DNA of 64,000 bases from Viridibacterium silvisoli (GCF_036017035.1 NZ_JAYXHS010000001.1:62001-126000), one strand, 5' to 3'. Positions 1 to 13,044 are shown, counted from the stretch's first letter. Program-made: numbers and translations. Notes: generated by a model not told the origin, from the letters alone.

Positions 1-3811
<3,811 letters not shown>

Positions 3812-3838
3812 GTATCAGTACTCCAGTCCAGTCACGGC

Positions 3839-6800
3839 TCAGTAACGTTCGAGATCGATGTCGATGGCGAGCGAGCGGATTTCCTTCACCAACACGTTGA
3901 AGGATTCCGGCATGCCTGCATCGATACGGTGTTCGCCCTTGACGATGTTTTCGTACACCTTCGTACGACCCGTCACGTCATCGGACTTGACCGTCAACAT
4001 TTCCTGCAGCGTGTATGCAGCGCCGTAAGCTTCCAGCGCCCACACTTCCATTTCACCGAAACGCTGACCGCCGAACTGGGCTTTACCACCCAGCGGCTGT
4101 TGCGTGACGAGGGAGTACGGGCCGGTCGAACGCGCGTGCATCTTGTCATCCACCAAGTGATGCAGCTTCAGCACATGCTTGTAGCCAACCGTCACTTGAC
4201 GCTCGAAAGCCTCACCGGTACGGCCGTCATGCAGCGTCACCTGACCACCCGTGTCCATGCCAGCGAGCTTGAGCATGTCGACGATTTCCTCTTCGGTCGC
4301 ACCATCGAACACCGGCGTCGCGAACGGCACGCCCTTCGACAGATTGCCGGCCAGTTCGACGACTTCGTCGTCCTTCAGGCCGTCGAGGTCTTCGCTCTTG
4401 CCGCTACCGTTGTAGATCTCGCCGAGGTACTTGCGCACTTCCTTGATGTTGGCTTGTGCTGTCAGCATGGCACCGATCTTCTTGCCCAGACCCTTGGCAG
4501 CCCAGCCCAGGTGAGTCTCGAGAATCTGACCGATATTCATACGTGAAGGCACGCCCAGCGGATTCAAGACGATGTCCACCGAAGTACCGTCAGCCATGTA
4601 AGGCATGTCTTCGACCGGAACGATCTTCGACACCACACCCTTGTTACCGTGGCGACCGGCCATCTTGTCGCCAGGTTGCAGACGACGCTTCACGGCCAGA
4701 TAGACCTTGACCATCTTCTGCACGCCAGGTGGCAGCTCGTCGCCTTGCGTGAGCTTCTTCTTCTTGGCTTCGAAAGCCAGGTCGAAGTCCTTGCGGGTCT
4801 TTTCCAGACCTTCGCGCAGTTGCTCGAGTTGCTGGGCGATGGCGTCGTCCGCCATGCGGATGTCGAACCAGTTGTACTGCTCCAGATCGGCCAGATAAGC
4901 CTTGTCGATCTTGGTGCCCTTGGCGAGCTTCTTCGGACCGCCATTGGCAACCTGACCACCGATCAGACGCTCGATACGCTCGAAGGTGTCGCGCTCAACG
5001 ATGCGCATCTGGTCGGCGAGGTCGAGGCGATAACGCTTCAGTTCGTCGTCGATGATCTGTTGCGCACGCAGGTCGCGCTCGATGCCTTCACGCGTGAACA
5101 CCTGTACGTCGATGACAGTGCCGTTCATGCCGGACGGCACGCGCAACGAGGTGTCTTTCACGTCCGAAGCCTTCTCGCCGAAGATGGCGCGCAGCAGCTT
5201 CTCTTCAGGCGTCAGCTGGGTCTCGCCCTTCGGCGTGACCTTGCCGACAAGCACGTCACCGGCTTCGACTTCGGCACCGATGTAAACGATACCTGCTTCG
5301 TCCAGACGCGACAGTTGCACTTCGCCCAGCGACGCGATGTCGCGGGTGATGTCTTCAGGCCCCAGCTTCGTGTCACGTGCAACGACTGTCAGCTCTTCGA
5401 TGTGGATCGAAGTGAAACGATCGTCGGCAACGACGCGTTCGGAGATCAGGATCGAGTCTTCGAAGTTGTAGCCGTTCCATGGCATGAATGCCACCAGCAT
5501 GTTCTGGCCAAGCGCCAGCTCGCCAAGGTCGGTCGATGCGCCGTCGGCAATTACGTCGCCCTTGCCGATACGGTCACCGATCTTCACGACCGGACGCTGG
5601 TTGATGTTGGTGTTCTGGTTGGAACGCGTGTATTTGATCAGGTTGTAGATGTCGACGCCGACTTCACCCGGCACCGTTTCATCGTCGTTCACACGGATCA
5701 CGATACGGCCAGCGTCGATGTAGTCCACCACGCCGCCGCGCAGGGCCTGCACGGTCGTACCCGAGTCAACTGCCACGGTACGCTCGATACCGGTGCCGAC
5801 CAGCGGCTTTTCCGGACGCAGGCAAGGCACGGCCTGGCGCTGCATGTTGGCACCCATCAAGGCGCGGTTCGCGTCATCGTGCTCGAGGAACGGAATCAGC
5901 GAGGCAGCGACCGACACGATCTGCGATGGCGACACGTCCATGTACTGGATCTGTGCCGGCTCGACGAGGGTGAATTCACCCTTGTGACGGGCAGAGACCA
6001 GCTCGCCAGTCAACGCGCCCTTCTTGTCCACATCGGCATTCGCCTGAGCAATGACGTACTGGCCTTCTTCGATCGCCGACAGGAAGTCGATCTGGTCGGT
6101 CACCTTGCTGTCGATCACCTTGCGATAAGGCGTTTCGAGGAAGCCGTATTCGTTCGTGCGACCGTACACGGCCAGCGAGTTGATCAGACCGATGTTCGGG
6201 CCTTCAGGCGTTTCGATCGGGCATACGCGACCATAGTGGGTCGGATGCACGTCGCGCACTTCAAAGCCAGCGCGCTCACGCGTCAGACCGCCCGGTCCAA
6301 GTGCCGACACACGACGCTTGTGGGTGATTTCCGACAGCGGGTTCGTCTGGTCCATGAACTGCGACAGTTGCGAGGAACCGAAGAACTCTTTGATCGCGGC
6401 CGAGATAGGCTTGGCATTGATCAGGTCGTGCGGCATCAGGTTGTCGCTCTCGGCCTGGCCGAGGCGCTCCTTGACGGCGCGCTCAACACGCACCAGACCG
6501 GCGCGGAACTGGTTCTCTGCCAGCTCACCCACCGAACGCACACGGCGATTGCCGAGGTGATCGATATCGTCGATTTCGCCGCGGCCATTGCGCAGTTCGA
6601 TCAGCACGCCGATGACAGCCAGGATGTCTTCGTTCGACAGCACGCCCGAACCGGTCTCGTCACGCGAGCCAACGGTCTCGTAGAAGCGCTTGAGCCACTC
6701 CGGTGACTTGTCCTCGATCTTCTCGGGGTAAGCACGGCGGTTGAACTTCATACGGCCTACAGTCGACAGGTCGTAACGCTCTTCGGCGTAGAACAAGCCG

Positions 6801-7999
6801 TTGAACAGCGCTTCGACTGCGTCTTCAGTGGGCGGCTCGCCTGGACGCATCATGCGATAGATCGCCACGCGCGCTTGCCACTGGTCCAGCGTTTCATCGG
6901 AGCGCAGGGTCTGCGAGATGTAGCCGCCACGATCCAGATCGTTGATGTACAGGGTCTTGAACGACTTCACGCCAGCAACTTGCAGCTTGGAGATCAGGTC
7001 TTCCGTCAGCTCGTCGTTGGCGCGCGCCAGTACTTCGCCCGTTTCCGGGTCGAGAATGTCGGTTGCCAGCACGCGGCCGACGACAAAGTCCTCTGGCACT
7101 TCGGTCGACGTGATGCCTGCAGTAACGATGTCGCGCGTGTGCTTGGCGTTGATGCGCTTGTCCTTGCCGACAATGACATTGCCCTTGCCGTCAGCAATAT
7201 CAAAGCGAGCAATTTCGCCACGCAGGCGGTCCGGAATGATCTCGAAACGGATCGTCTCGCCTGCGAATTCGAATGCGTCGAAGTCGTGGAAGGTGGACAG
7301 GATCTGCTCGTGCGTCATGCCGATGGCCTTGAGCAGGATCGTCACGGGCATCTTGCGACGACGGTCGACGCGGAAGAACAGGAAGTCCTTCGGATCGTAT
7401 TCGAAGTCGAGCCAGGAGCCGCGGTACGGAATGATACGAGCCGAGAACAACAGCTTGCCGGAGCTATGCGTCTTGCCACGATCGTGCTCGAAGAACACGC
7501 CAGGCGAACGGTGGAGCTGCGACACGATGACGCGCTCGGTGCCGTTGATGACGAAAGAACCAGTCGTCGTCATGAGCGGAATCTCGCCCATGTAGACTTC
7601 CTGCTCCTTGACTTCCTTGACTGGCAGCTTCATCGAGCCGTCAGCTTGTTTGACCGCCGAAGCTTCGCGATCGCGAATGTTCAGACGGACACGTGCGCGC
7701 AGCGGCGACGCGAAGGTCAGGCCGCGTTGCTGACACTCCTTCACATCGAAAGCCGGTTCACCGAGAATGAAATGCACGAAATCGAGATCCGCATTCCCCG
7801 AGTGCGAGGAGATCGGGAAAATCGAGGTGAAGGCAGCTTGCAGCCCCTCGTTTTTCCGCGCTGAAGGCGGTACGTCCGCCTGCAGGAATGCGGTATAGGA
7901 TTCCAGCTGGGTAGCCAGCAGGAAGGGCACATTCAGAACGCTTGCCTGTTTCGCAAAGCTTTTCCGAATGCGTTTTTTCTCGGTATAGGAGTACGCCAT
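3839..7999 (-). CDS. rpoB: RNA polymerase beta subunit
   Basis: Beta subunit of RNA polymerase, 1,386 residues, within the normal range for betaproteobacteria. The rifampicin-binding region (about residues 542-575) reads SQLSQFMDQTNPLSEITHKR followed by RVSALGPGG. The positions matching E. coli D516, H526 and S531 are the wild-type residues, so no classical rifampicin-resistance change is seen. The C-terminal KMAGRHGNKG and RFGEMEVWALEAYGA motifs are intact. Its ATG is 244 bases downstream of the rplL stop, and a strong hairpin at 8201-8224 in that gap may tune how much transcription passes from the ribosomal protein genes into rpoBC. Confidence 0.99.
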   Translation of the reverse strand: MAYSYTEKKRIRKSFAKQASVLNVPFLLATQLESYTAFLQADVPPSARKNEGLQAAFTSIFPISSHSGNADLDFVHFILGEPAFDVKECQQRGLTFASPLRARVRLNIRDREASAVKQADGSMKLPVKEVKEQEVYMGEIPLMTTTGSFVINGTERVIVSQLHRSPGVFFEHDRGKTHSSGKLLFSARIIPYRGSWLDFEYDPKDFLFFRVDRRRKMPVTILLKAIGMTHEQILSTFHDFDAFEFAGETIRFEIIPDRLRGEIARFDIADGKGNVIVGKDKRINAKHTRDIVTAGITSTEVPEDFVVGRVLATDILDPETGEVLARANDELTEDLISKLQVAGVKSFKTLYINDLDRGGYISQTLRSDETLDQWQARVAIYRMMRPGEPPTEDAVEALFNGLFYAEERYDLSTVGRMKFNRRAYPEKIEDKSPEWLKRFYETVGSRDETGSGVLSNEDILAVIGVLIELRNGRGEIDDIDHLGNRRVRSVGELAENQFRAGLVRVERAVKERLGQAESDNLMPHDLINAKPISAAIKEFFGSSQLSQFMDQTNPLSEITHKRRVSALGPGGLTRERAGFEVRDVHPTHYGRVCPIETPEGPNIGLINSLAVYGRTNEYGFLETPYRKVIDSKVTDQIDFLSAIEEGQYVIAQANADVDKKGALTGELVSARHKGEFTLVEPAQIQYMDVSPSQIVSVAASLIPFLEHDDANRALMGANMQRQAVPCLRPEKPLVGTGIERTVAVDSGTTVQALRGGVVDYIDAGRIVIRVNDDETVPGEVGVDIYNLIKYTRSNQNTNINQRPVVKIGDRIGKGDVIADGASTDLGELALGQNMLVAFMPWNGYNFEDSILISERVVADDRFTSIHIEELTVVARDTKLGPEDITRDIASLGEVQLSRLDEAGIVYIGAEVEAGDVLVGKVTPKGETQLTPEEKLLRAIFGEKASDVKDTSLRVPSGMNGTVIDVQVFTREGIERDLRAQQIIDDELKRYRLDLADQMRIVERDTFERIERLIGGQVANGGPKKLAKGTKIDKAYLADLEQYNWFDIRMADDAIAQQLEQLREGLEKTRKDFDLAFEAKKKKLTQGDELPPGVQKMVKVYLAVKRRLQPGDKMAGRHGNKGVVSKIVPVEDMPYMADGTSVDIVLNPLGVPSRMNIGQILETHLGWAAKGLGKKIGAMLTAQANIKEVRKYLGEIYNGSGKSEDLDGLKDDEVVELAGNLSKGVPFATPVFDGATEEEIVDMLKLAGMDTGGQVTLHDGRTGEAFERQVTVGYKHVLKLHHLVDDKMHARSTGPYSLVTQQPLGGKAQFGGQRFGEMEVWALEAYGAAYTLQEMLTVKSDDVTGRTKVYENIVKGEHRIDAGMPESFNVLVKEIRSLAIDIDLERY

Positions 8000-8200
8000 G
8001 AATGCTCCGTGTCAAGAGTCCAACGTCACAGGACAAAAGACAGCGCTGTCGGGATGACAACGTTGTTTTGTGGCCTCGACGGGCTACTCGTGAATCTGAA
8101 ATACTGCCAAGCGGTCTCTGAATCCCGCTCCGACTTCTGAACCATCGCTCTGGCAACGCCTGATTGCAGCGCGCAGATACGTTCCAACAAAGCACAAAAG

Positions 8201-8224
8201 GGTTGGCAGCCGTGGCTGCCAACC
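8201..8224 (-). terminator. rplL-rpoB intergenic hairpin, likely partial terminator (attenuator)
   Basis: A perfect 11-bp inverted repeat (8201-8211 with 8214-8224; ggttggcagcc / ggctgccaacc) lies 20 bases after the rplL stop. Read on the minus strand, the hairpin is followed by CTTTTG, a short T tract. E. coli has a known attenuator at the same place between rplL and rpoB that lowers RNA polymerase synthesis relative to ribosomal proteins. The short T tract suggests partial rather than complete termination. Confidence 0.7.
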
Positions 8225-8243
8225 CTGCATTGCGAAGGCCGAA

Positions 8244-8618
8244 TTACTTGATTTCGACCTTGGCGCCAGCTTCTTCCAGTTGCTTCTTGAGAGCTTCTGC
8301 ATCAGCCTTGGCAATACCTTCCTTGACAGCCTTCGGTGCGCCATCAACCACGTCCTTGGCTTCCTTGAGGCCCAGGCCGGTTGCTGCACGCACAACCTTG
8401 ATCACTTCGACCTTCTTGTCGCCAGCTGCCAGCAGCATGACGGTGAATTCGGTCTTTTCTTCAACAGCAGCAGCGGCACCGCCACCACCAGCAGCCGGAG
8501 CAGCCATGGCTGCAGCGGACACACCAAACTTCTCTTCAATGGCCTTGACCAGGTCATTGAGTTCCAGAACGGTCATGCTGTCCAGGCTGGACAGGAATGC
8601 ATCTTTATCGAATGCCAT
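8244..8618 (-). CDS. rplL: 50S ribosomal protein L7/L12
   Basis: L7/L12 stalk protein, 124 residues, which recruits translation factors to the ribosome as dimers bound to L10. The N-terminal dimerisation helix (SLDSMTVLELNDLVKAIEEK) is followed by an Ala/Gly-rich hinge with the run AAPAAGGGGAAAA (residues about 40-52). The C-terminal domain carries GLGLKEAKDVVDGAPK. It starts 46 bases after the rplJ stop and ends just before the hairpin at 8201-8224. Confidence 0.98.
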   Translation of the reverse strand: MAFDKDAFLSSLDSMTVLELNDLVKAIEEKFGVSAAAMAAPAAGGGGAAAAVEEKTEFTVMLLAAGDKKVEVIKVVRAATGLGLKEAKDVVDGAPKAVKEGIAKADAEALKKQLEEAGAKVEIK

Positions 8619-8664
8619 TTTGATTTCCTAACTTAAATTGGTTTGCAAAGTTTCAAGCGTTGTC

Positions 8665-9216
8665 TCAGGCCGCAGGGGCTGGCTCAGCAGCCGCATCAGT
8701 GGCCACGTCCGCTGCCAGTTCGGCAACTGGGCCACCCTTCTGCTCGGCGATCGCGGCGAGAACGCGCGCGAAGCGAGAGATTGGCGATTGCATGAGGCCG
8801 AGCAGTTGCGCCAGCAGCACTTCCTTGCTGGGAACGGAAGCAAGCGCTTGCACGCCAGCCTTGTCCAGCACCTTGCCACTGTACGAACCTGCGCGCAGCA
8901 CAAGCTTGTCGTTGGTTTTTGCGAAATCGCTGAGCACCTTTGCCGGCGCAACCGGATCCGTACCAATGCTGTAAATCAGCGGGCCGGTCAGTTGGTCGGA
9001 GAGGCCGGAGAAGGCAGTGTCAGCCACTGCACGCCGGGCCAAAGTGTTCTTCAACACACGCAGGTAAACGCCTTGTTCGCGGGCCTTCGCACGCAGCTGA
9101 GTGAGATGTCCCACTTCAATGCCACTGTACTCGGCGACCACGATCGTTTGAGCGTTCGCTACCTGTGCTGACACTTCGGCTACTACAGCCTTTTTGTCAT
9201 CTAGATTGAGACTCAA
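8665..9216 (-). CDS. rplJ: 50S ribosomal protein L10
   Basis: L10 forms the base of the ribosomal stalk and binds L7/L12 dimers; in proteobacteria the L10-L12 complex also represses its own mRNA. No ATG fits. The reading frame continues upstream without homology, while the conserved start (M)SLNLDDKKAVVAEVSAQ falls on a TTG at 9214-9216 with AAGGAG about eight bases upstream, so a TTG start giving 183 residues is preferred. The Ala/Pro-rich C-terminus is typical. It is preceded by a 310-base leader containing strong hairpins. Confidence 0.95.
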   Translation of the reverse strand: MSLNLDDKKAVVAEVSAQVANAQTIVVAEYSGIEVGHLTQLRAKAREQGVYLRVLKNTLARRAVADTAFSGLSDQLTGPLIYSIGTDPVAPAKVLSDFAKTNDKLVLRAGSYSGKVLDKAGVQALASVPSKEVLLAQLLGLMQSPISRFARVLAAIAEQKGGPVAELAADVATDAAAEPAPAA

Positions 9217-9526
9217 GGTCAGCTCCTTAATTAACGAGCCCCACCGGATTCGCATCCGGCAAGACCCAACAACGGCGACCTCAAATTCAGGGGTTTGCTG
9301 CAAGACTGCAGCAAACCGGAAACCTGTTTCCGGGTAACGCCATCTGCGCTGGGCAGTGCTTGCGCACTGATTAAGCAAGGCCTCGACTGCTTGCCCTGCC
9401 CCAACGGTCTTTGACAACCCTGCTCCGAAACGCTCTTCACAAAACTGTCTTGCTGAAGCGTTACAGTGCAGGCCCAAAGTCCTGCGGGCGCGCTCCGCAT
9501 CGCAGAGCACGCCCGACTTTCATTTT
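9217..9526 (-). promoter_or_regulatory. rplJL leader region with several strong hairpins (probable L10 leader)
   Basis: The 310-base gap between rplA and rplJ has no gene. It holds three strong stems: 9486-9514 (10 bp, right after the rplA stop, without a T tract), 9318-9331 extendable to 9316-9333 (ggaaac / gtttcc), and 9292-9317 (perfect 11 bp, ggtttgctgca / tgcagcaaacc). The last two share bases 9316-9317, so their full forms compete. The position matches the L10(L12) autoregulatory leader of proteobacteria. Which stem carries the protein-binding kink-turn is not settled by eye. Confidence 0.6.
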
Positions 9527-10225
9527 TTACTGCGCTTGCGTTGTAGCGGGCTCGACGCGGACACCGGCGCCCATCGTGGACGACACAGCAACCTTGCGCA
9601 GATACACACCCTTCGACGAAGCAGGCTTGGCCTTGACCAACGCTTCGATCAGCGCGCCAAGATTTTGCTGCAGCGAAGCCACTTCGAACGACGCACGGCC
9701 GATGGTGGCGTGCACGATACCGGCCTTGTCGGTACGGTATTGCACTTGACCTGCCTTGGCGTTCTTCACGGCGGTCGTGACATCCATGGTCACCGTACCA
9801 ACCTTCGGGTTAGGCATCAGACCACGTGGGCCGAGGATCTGGCCCAGTGCGCCGACGACGCGCATGGCGTCTGGCGTAGCAATGCACAGATCGAACTCGA
9901 TATTGCCTGCCTTGACTTGCTCAGCCAGGTCATCGAAACCAACGATGTCTGCACCAGCAGCCTTGGCTTCCTCAGCCTTGGCGCCCTGGCAGAACACTGC
10001 CACGCGAACGGTCTTGCCGGTACCAGCTGGCAGCACGACGGCGCCACGCACGACCTGGTCGGACTTCTTTGCATCCACGCCGAGATTGATCGAAACATCA
10101 ACCGATTCGTTGAACTTGGCGTTGGACAATTCCTTGACCAGCGCCAGCGCGTCAGCCACAGGATAGAGTTTGTTGCGGTCGACCTTGGCACGCAGGGCCT
10201 GGACGCGCTTTGAGAGCTTAGCCAT
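9527..10225 (-). CDS. rplA: 50S ribosomal protein L1
   Basis: L1, 232 residues, forms the mobile L1 stalk that helps release deacylated tRNA from the E site; it is also the translational repressor of the rplKA operon in bacteria. The sequence begins MAKLSKRVQALRAKVDR, and the conserved GLMPNPKVGTVT segment lies in the middle. The ATG lies one base after the rplK stop, implying coupled translation. Length and sequence are normal. Confidence 0.98.
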   Translation of the reverse strand: MAKLSKRVQALRAKVDRNKLYPVADALALVKELSNAKFNESVDVSINLGVDAKKSDQVVRGAVVLPAGTGKTVRVAVFCQGAKAEEAKAAGADIVGFDDLAEQVKAGNIEFDLCIATPDAMRVVGALGQILGPRGLMPNPKVGTVTMDVTTAVKNAKAGQVQYRTDKAGIVHATIGRASFEVASLQQNLGALIEALVKAKPASSKGVYLRKVAVSSTMGAGVRVEPATTQAQ

Positions 10226-10226
10226 C

Positions 10227-10658
10227 TTAGAGGCCCTCCACGGTGATGCCCATGCTGCGGGCAGAGCCAGCGATGGTACGGACAGCGGCTTCCAGATTGG
10301 CGGCCGTCAGATCCTTCATCTTGGCGTTTGCAATTTCTTCAACTTGGGCGCGCGTGATCTTGCCGACCTTGTCGGTGTGCGGCTTGGCCGAACCGGACTT
10401 GATACCGGCAGCCTTCTTGATCAGCACAGTCGCCGGAGGCGTCTTCATGATGAACGTGAAGGACTTGTCCGCGTAAGCGGTGATCACCACAGGAATTGGC
10501 AGACCTGGCTCCAGACCTTGGGTTTGTGCATTGAAGGCCTTGCAGAATTCCATGATGTTCAGGCCGCGCTGACCCAAGGCCGGGCCGATTGGGGGCGAGG
10601 GATTAGCCTTGCCCGCAGGCACTTGCAGCTTTACGTAGCCAACGATTTTCTTTGCCAT
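10227..10658 (-). CDS. rplK: 50S ribosomal protein L11
   Basis: L11, 143 residues, part of the GTPase-associated centre and needed for the stringent response through RelA. The start MAKKIVGYVKLQVPAGKANP at 10658 was chosen over a longer in-frame start 12 codons upstream, because it matches the family exactly and a GGAG lies just upstream. The PPIGPALGQRGLNIMEFCK motif, the thiopeptide-binding region, is intact. A leader hairpin (10728-10745) lies between nusG and this gene. Confidence 0.97.
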   Translation of the reverse strand: MAKKIVGYVKLQVPAGKANPSPPIGPALGQRGLNIMEFCKAFNAQTQGLEPGLPIPVVITAYADKSFTFIMKTPPATVLIKKAAGIKSGSAKPHTDKVGKITRAQVEEIANAKMKDLTAANLEAAVRTIAGSARSMGITVEGL

Positions 10659-10727
10659 GACGGCTCCTTGTAATGAGTGATAGCGCGTTTTCAACAGCCT
10701 TGCGGCAATTTACTGGCGCTCCTCGTA

Positions 10728-10745
10728 CCGGGGAAACGGCCCCGG
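10728..10745 (-). promoter_or_regulatory. Hairpin in the rplKA leader (candidate L1 feedback site)
   Basis: A GC-rich stem, ccgggg / ccccgg with a six-base loop, lies in the 117-base gap between nusG and rplK and has no T tract, so it is not a terminator. L1 of many bacteria binds the mRNA leader ahead of rplK to repress the operon. This stem is the only obvious structure there. Assignment is by position only. Confidence 0.35.
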
Positions 10746-10775
10746 CTCCGCACTAAAGCCCTGCGAGATGAACGA

Positions 10776-11312
10776 TCAGACCTTCTCGACTTGTGCGAAC
10801 TCCAGCTCCACAGGCGTCGCACGACCGAAGATGGTCACCGACACATGCAGACGGCTCTTTTCGTAATTGACGCTTTCGACGCTGCCGTTGAAGTCCGCAA
10901 ACGGGCCTTCCTTGACGCGCACGTATTCGCCCACTTCGAACAAGACCTTCGGACGTGGCTTTTCGACGCCCTCCTGGATCTGGCTCATGATCTTTTCGAC
11001 CTCCTTGGCGGAGATCGGCGTCGGCTTGGTGCCCGTGCCTCCGATGAAGCCCGTGACCTTCGGCGTACTCTTGATCAGATGCCAGGTGTCGTCTTCCATG
11101 TCCATCTCGACGAGGACATAACCAGGGAAGAACTTGCGTTCGGTCACACTCTTCTGACCGTTCTTCATCTCGACGACTTCTTCGACCGGCACCAGAATCT
11201 GGCCAAACTTGTCTTGCAGTCCGGAACGCGCAACGCGCTCAGTGAGCGCGCGCTGTACAGACTTTTCGAATCCGGAATAGGCGTGAACGACGTACCAACG
11301 TTTGTCACTCAT
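10776..11312 (-). CDS. nusG: Transcription termination/antitermination factor NusG
   Basis: NusG, 178 residues, binds the RNA polymerase clamp, raises processivity, and links transcription to Rho or to the ribosome. The NGN domain starts MSDKRWYVVHAYSGFEKSVQ, and the C-terminal KOW domain contains FEVGEYVRVKEGPFADFNG. The ATG at 11312 overlaps the secE stop by four bases (ATGA), so the two are translationally coupled. The frame is open upstream, but only this start fits the family. Confidence 0.98.
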   Translation of the reverse strand: MSDKRWYVVHAYSGFEKSVQRALTERVARSGLQDKFGQILVPVEEVVEMKNGQKSVTERKFFPGYVLVEMDMEDDTWHLIKSTPKVTGFIGGTGTKPTPISAKEVEKIMSQIQEGVEKPRPKVLFEVGEYVRVKEGPFADFNGSVESVNYEKSRLHVSVTIFGRATPVELEFAQVEKV

Positions 11313-11659
11313 GACTTCCACCCCAATAGCCAGCTGTAAATTGCAGTTTCGACACTCTTGTCGATCACGAACAGCACGATGGCCATGACAACCACGAATG
11401 CAAAAACGGCACCGGTCGTCTGCAGCGTTTCCTTCTTGGTTGGCCACACAACCTTGCGCGCCTCAACCCAGGAATCACCCGCAAAACCCGCAAAGCGCTT
11501 ACCCGGCTCGGTCGTCCAGCCAACAGCAGCACCCGCAACCACACCCGCGATAACGCACAGCACACGCAGCACCATGGCTGCATTGCCGAGCAGATAGAAA
11601 CCGGCCACGCCCGCAACAATCAGCAGCAGCGCCAGGACAAACTTGATTTTATCGGCCAT
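11309..11659 (-). CDS. secE: Preprotein translocase subunit SecE
   Basis: SecE, 116 residues, clamps SecY in the inner-membrane protein translocation channel. Three hydrophobic segments are visible (about residues 5-24, 28-48 and 85-105). The amphipathic stretch SWVEARKVVWPTKKETLQTT before the last one is the diagnostic SecE motif. Secretion and NusG genes are paired in nearly all bacteria, as here. Confidence 0.97.
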   Translation of the reverse strand: MADKIKFVLALLLIVAGVAGFYLLGNAAMVLRVLCVIAGVVAGAAVGWTTEPGKRFAGFAGDSWVEARKVVWPTKKETLQTTGAVFAFVVVMAIVLFVIDKSVETAIYSWLLGWKS

Positions 11660-11680
11660 CAGTACAGCCTATTTATAAGG

Positions 11681-11756
11681 TGGCAGGGGCGGAGGGCCTC
11701 GAACCCCCAACCTTCGGTTTTGGAGACCGACACTCTGCCAATTGAGCTACGCCCCT
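11681..11756 (-). tRNA. tRNA-Trp (anticodon CCA)
   Basis: A 76-base cloverleaf with encoded CCA end. The acceptor arm AGGGGCG pairs with CGCCCCT, the D arm is GCTC/GAGT, the anticodon loop CTCCAAA carries CCA, and the T arm is GGGGG-TTCGAGG-CCCTC. It lies between tuf and secE, its usual place in betaproteobacteria. Confidence 0.98.
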
Positions 11757-11772
11757 GCGCAGAGACTGTAAA

Positions 11773-11802
11773 GCGCCCGCGGAAAAACTTTCCCACGAGC
11801 GC
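11773..11802 (-). promoter_or_regulatory. Hairpin between tuf and tRNA-Trp (processing or weak termination)
   Basis: A 14-bp stem including several G-U pairs (on the minus strand gcgctcgtgggaaa with ttttccgcgggcgc) lies about 50 bases after the tuf stop and 17 bases before the tRNA-Trp 5' end. Only three T follow, so strong termination is unlikely. It may mark RNase processing of the polycistronic transcript. Confidence 0.4.
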
Positions 11803-11853
11803 CGCATAAAGACACACAATCCGGCGCCCCAACAGCGCCGGACCTTCAAGCAA

Positions 11854-13044
11854 TTACTCGATAATCTTTGCAACAACACCTGCACCGACGGTACGACCGC
11901 CTTCACGGATGGCGAAGCGCAGACCTTCTTCCATGGCGATCGGGGCGATCAGCTTGACGGTGATCGACACGTTGTCGCCTGGCATGACCATTTCGGTGCC
12001 TTCTGGCAGCGCGATAGAGCCGGTCACGTCCGTGGTACGGAAGTAGAACTGTGGGCGGTAGTTGTTGAAGAACGGGGTGTGACGACCACCTTCGTCCTTG
12101 GACAACACGTAGATTTCGCCGGTGAAGTGGCTGTGCGGCTTGATCGAGCCCGGCTTGGAGAGAACCTGGCCGCGCTGGATGTCTTCGCGCTTGGTGCCGC
12201 GCAACAGGATACCGACGTTGTCGCCTGCCTGACCTTGATCGAGCAGCTTGCGGAACATTTCGACGCCCGTGCAGATGGTCTTGACGGTGTCCTTAATGCC
12301 GACGATTTCAATTTCTTCGCCGACCTTGACGATGCCGCGTTCGATACGGCCGGTCACGACGGTGCCACGACCTGAGATCGAGAAGACGTCTTCGATTGGC
12401 ATCAGGAACGGCTGATCGACAGCGCGCTCTGGCGTGGGGATGTAGGTGTCGAGGGCTTCAGCCAGGGCCATGATGGCGCCTTCGCCGAGGTCACCCTTGT
12501 CGCCTTCAAGAGCCTTGAGAGCCGAGCCCTTGACGATCGGGATGTCGTCGCCAGGAAAGTCGTACTTGGACAGGAGTTCGCGCACTTCCATCTCGACGAG
12601 CTCGAGGAGTTCGGCGTCGTCAACCATGTCGCACTTGTTCAGGAAGACGATGATGTAGGGCACACCGACCTGACGCGCCAGCAGGATGTGCTCGCGGGTT
12701 TGTGGCATGGGGCCGTCGGCAGCGGAACAGACGAGGATGGCGCCGTCCATTTGTGCGGCACCGGTAATCATGTTCTTGACGTAGTCGGCGTGGCCGGGGC
12801 AGTCAACGTGTGCGTAGTGGCGGTTTGCCGTTTCGTACTCGACGTGTGCGGTGTTGATCGTGATGCCGCGTGCCTTTTCTTCTGGCGCTGCGTCGATCTG
12901 GTCGTATGCCTTGGCGGCACCACCGAACTTGGAGGCGAGCACCGTGGTGATCGCTGCCGTCAGCGTGGTCTTGCCATGGTCAACGTGACCAATCGTGCCC
13001 ACATTCACGTGCGGTTTCGTCCGCTCAAACTTTTCCTTGGCCAT
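11854..13044 (-). CDS. tuf: Elongation factor Tu
   Basis: EF-Tu, 396 residues, delivers aminoacyl-tRNA to the ribosome as a GTP complex. The GTPase motifs GHVDHGKT (residues 19-26), DCPGHADY and NKCD are all present, and the C-terminus ends VGAGVVAKIIE. Betaproteobacteria usually carry two near-identical tuf copies; this is the one next to the secE/rpoBC cluster. The reading frame is intact with an ATG start. Confidence 0.99.
   Translation of the reverse strand: MAKEKFERTKPHVNVGTIGHVDHGKTTLTAAITTVLASKFGGAAKAYDQIDAAPEEKARGITINTAHVEYETANRHYAHVDCPGHADYVKNMITGAAQMDGAILVCSAADGPMPQTREHILLARQVGVPYIIVFLNKCDMVDDAELLELVEMEVRELLSKYDFPGDDIPIVKGSALKALEGDKGDLGEGAIMALAEALDTYIPTPERAVDQPFLMPIEDVFSISGRGTVVTGRIERGIVKVGEEIEIVGIKDTVKTICTGVEMFRKLLDQGQAGDNVGILLRGTKREDIQRGQVLSKPGSIKPHSHFTGEIYVLSKDEGGRHTPFFNNYRPQFYFRTTDVTGSIALPEGTEMVMPGDNVSITVKLIAPIAMEEGLRFAIREGGRTVGAGVVAKIIE

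Noticed and set aside
6300..6400. Possible rifampicin-resistance change in rpoB
   Set aside because: All classical resistance positions carry the wild-type residue.
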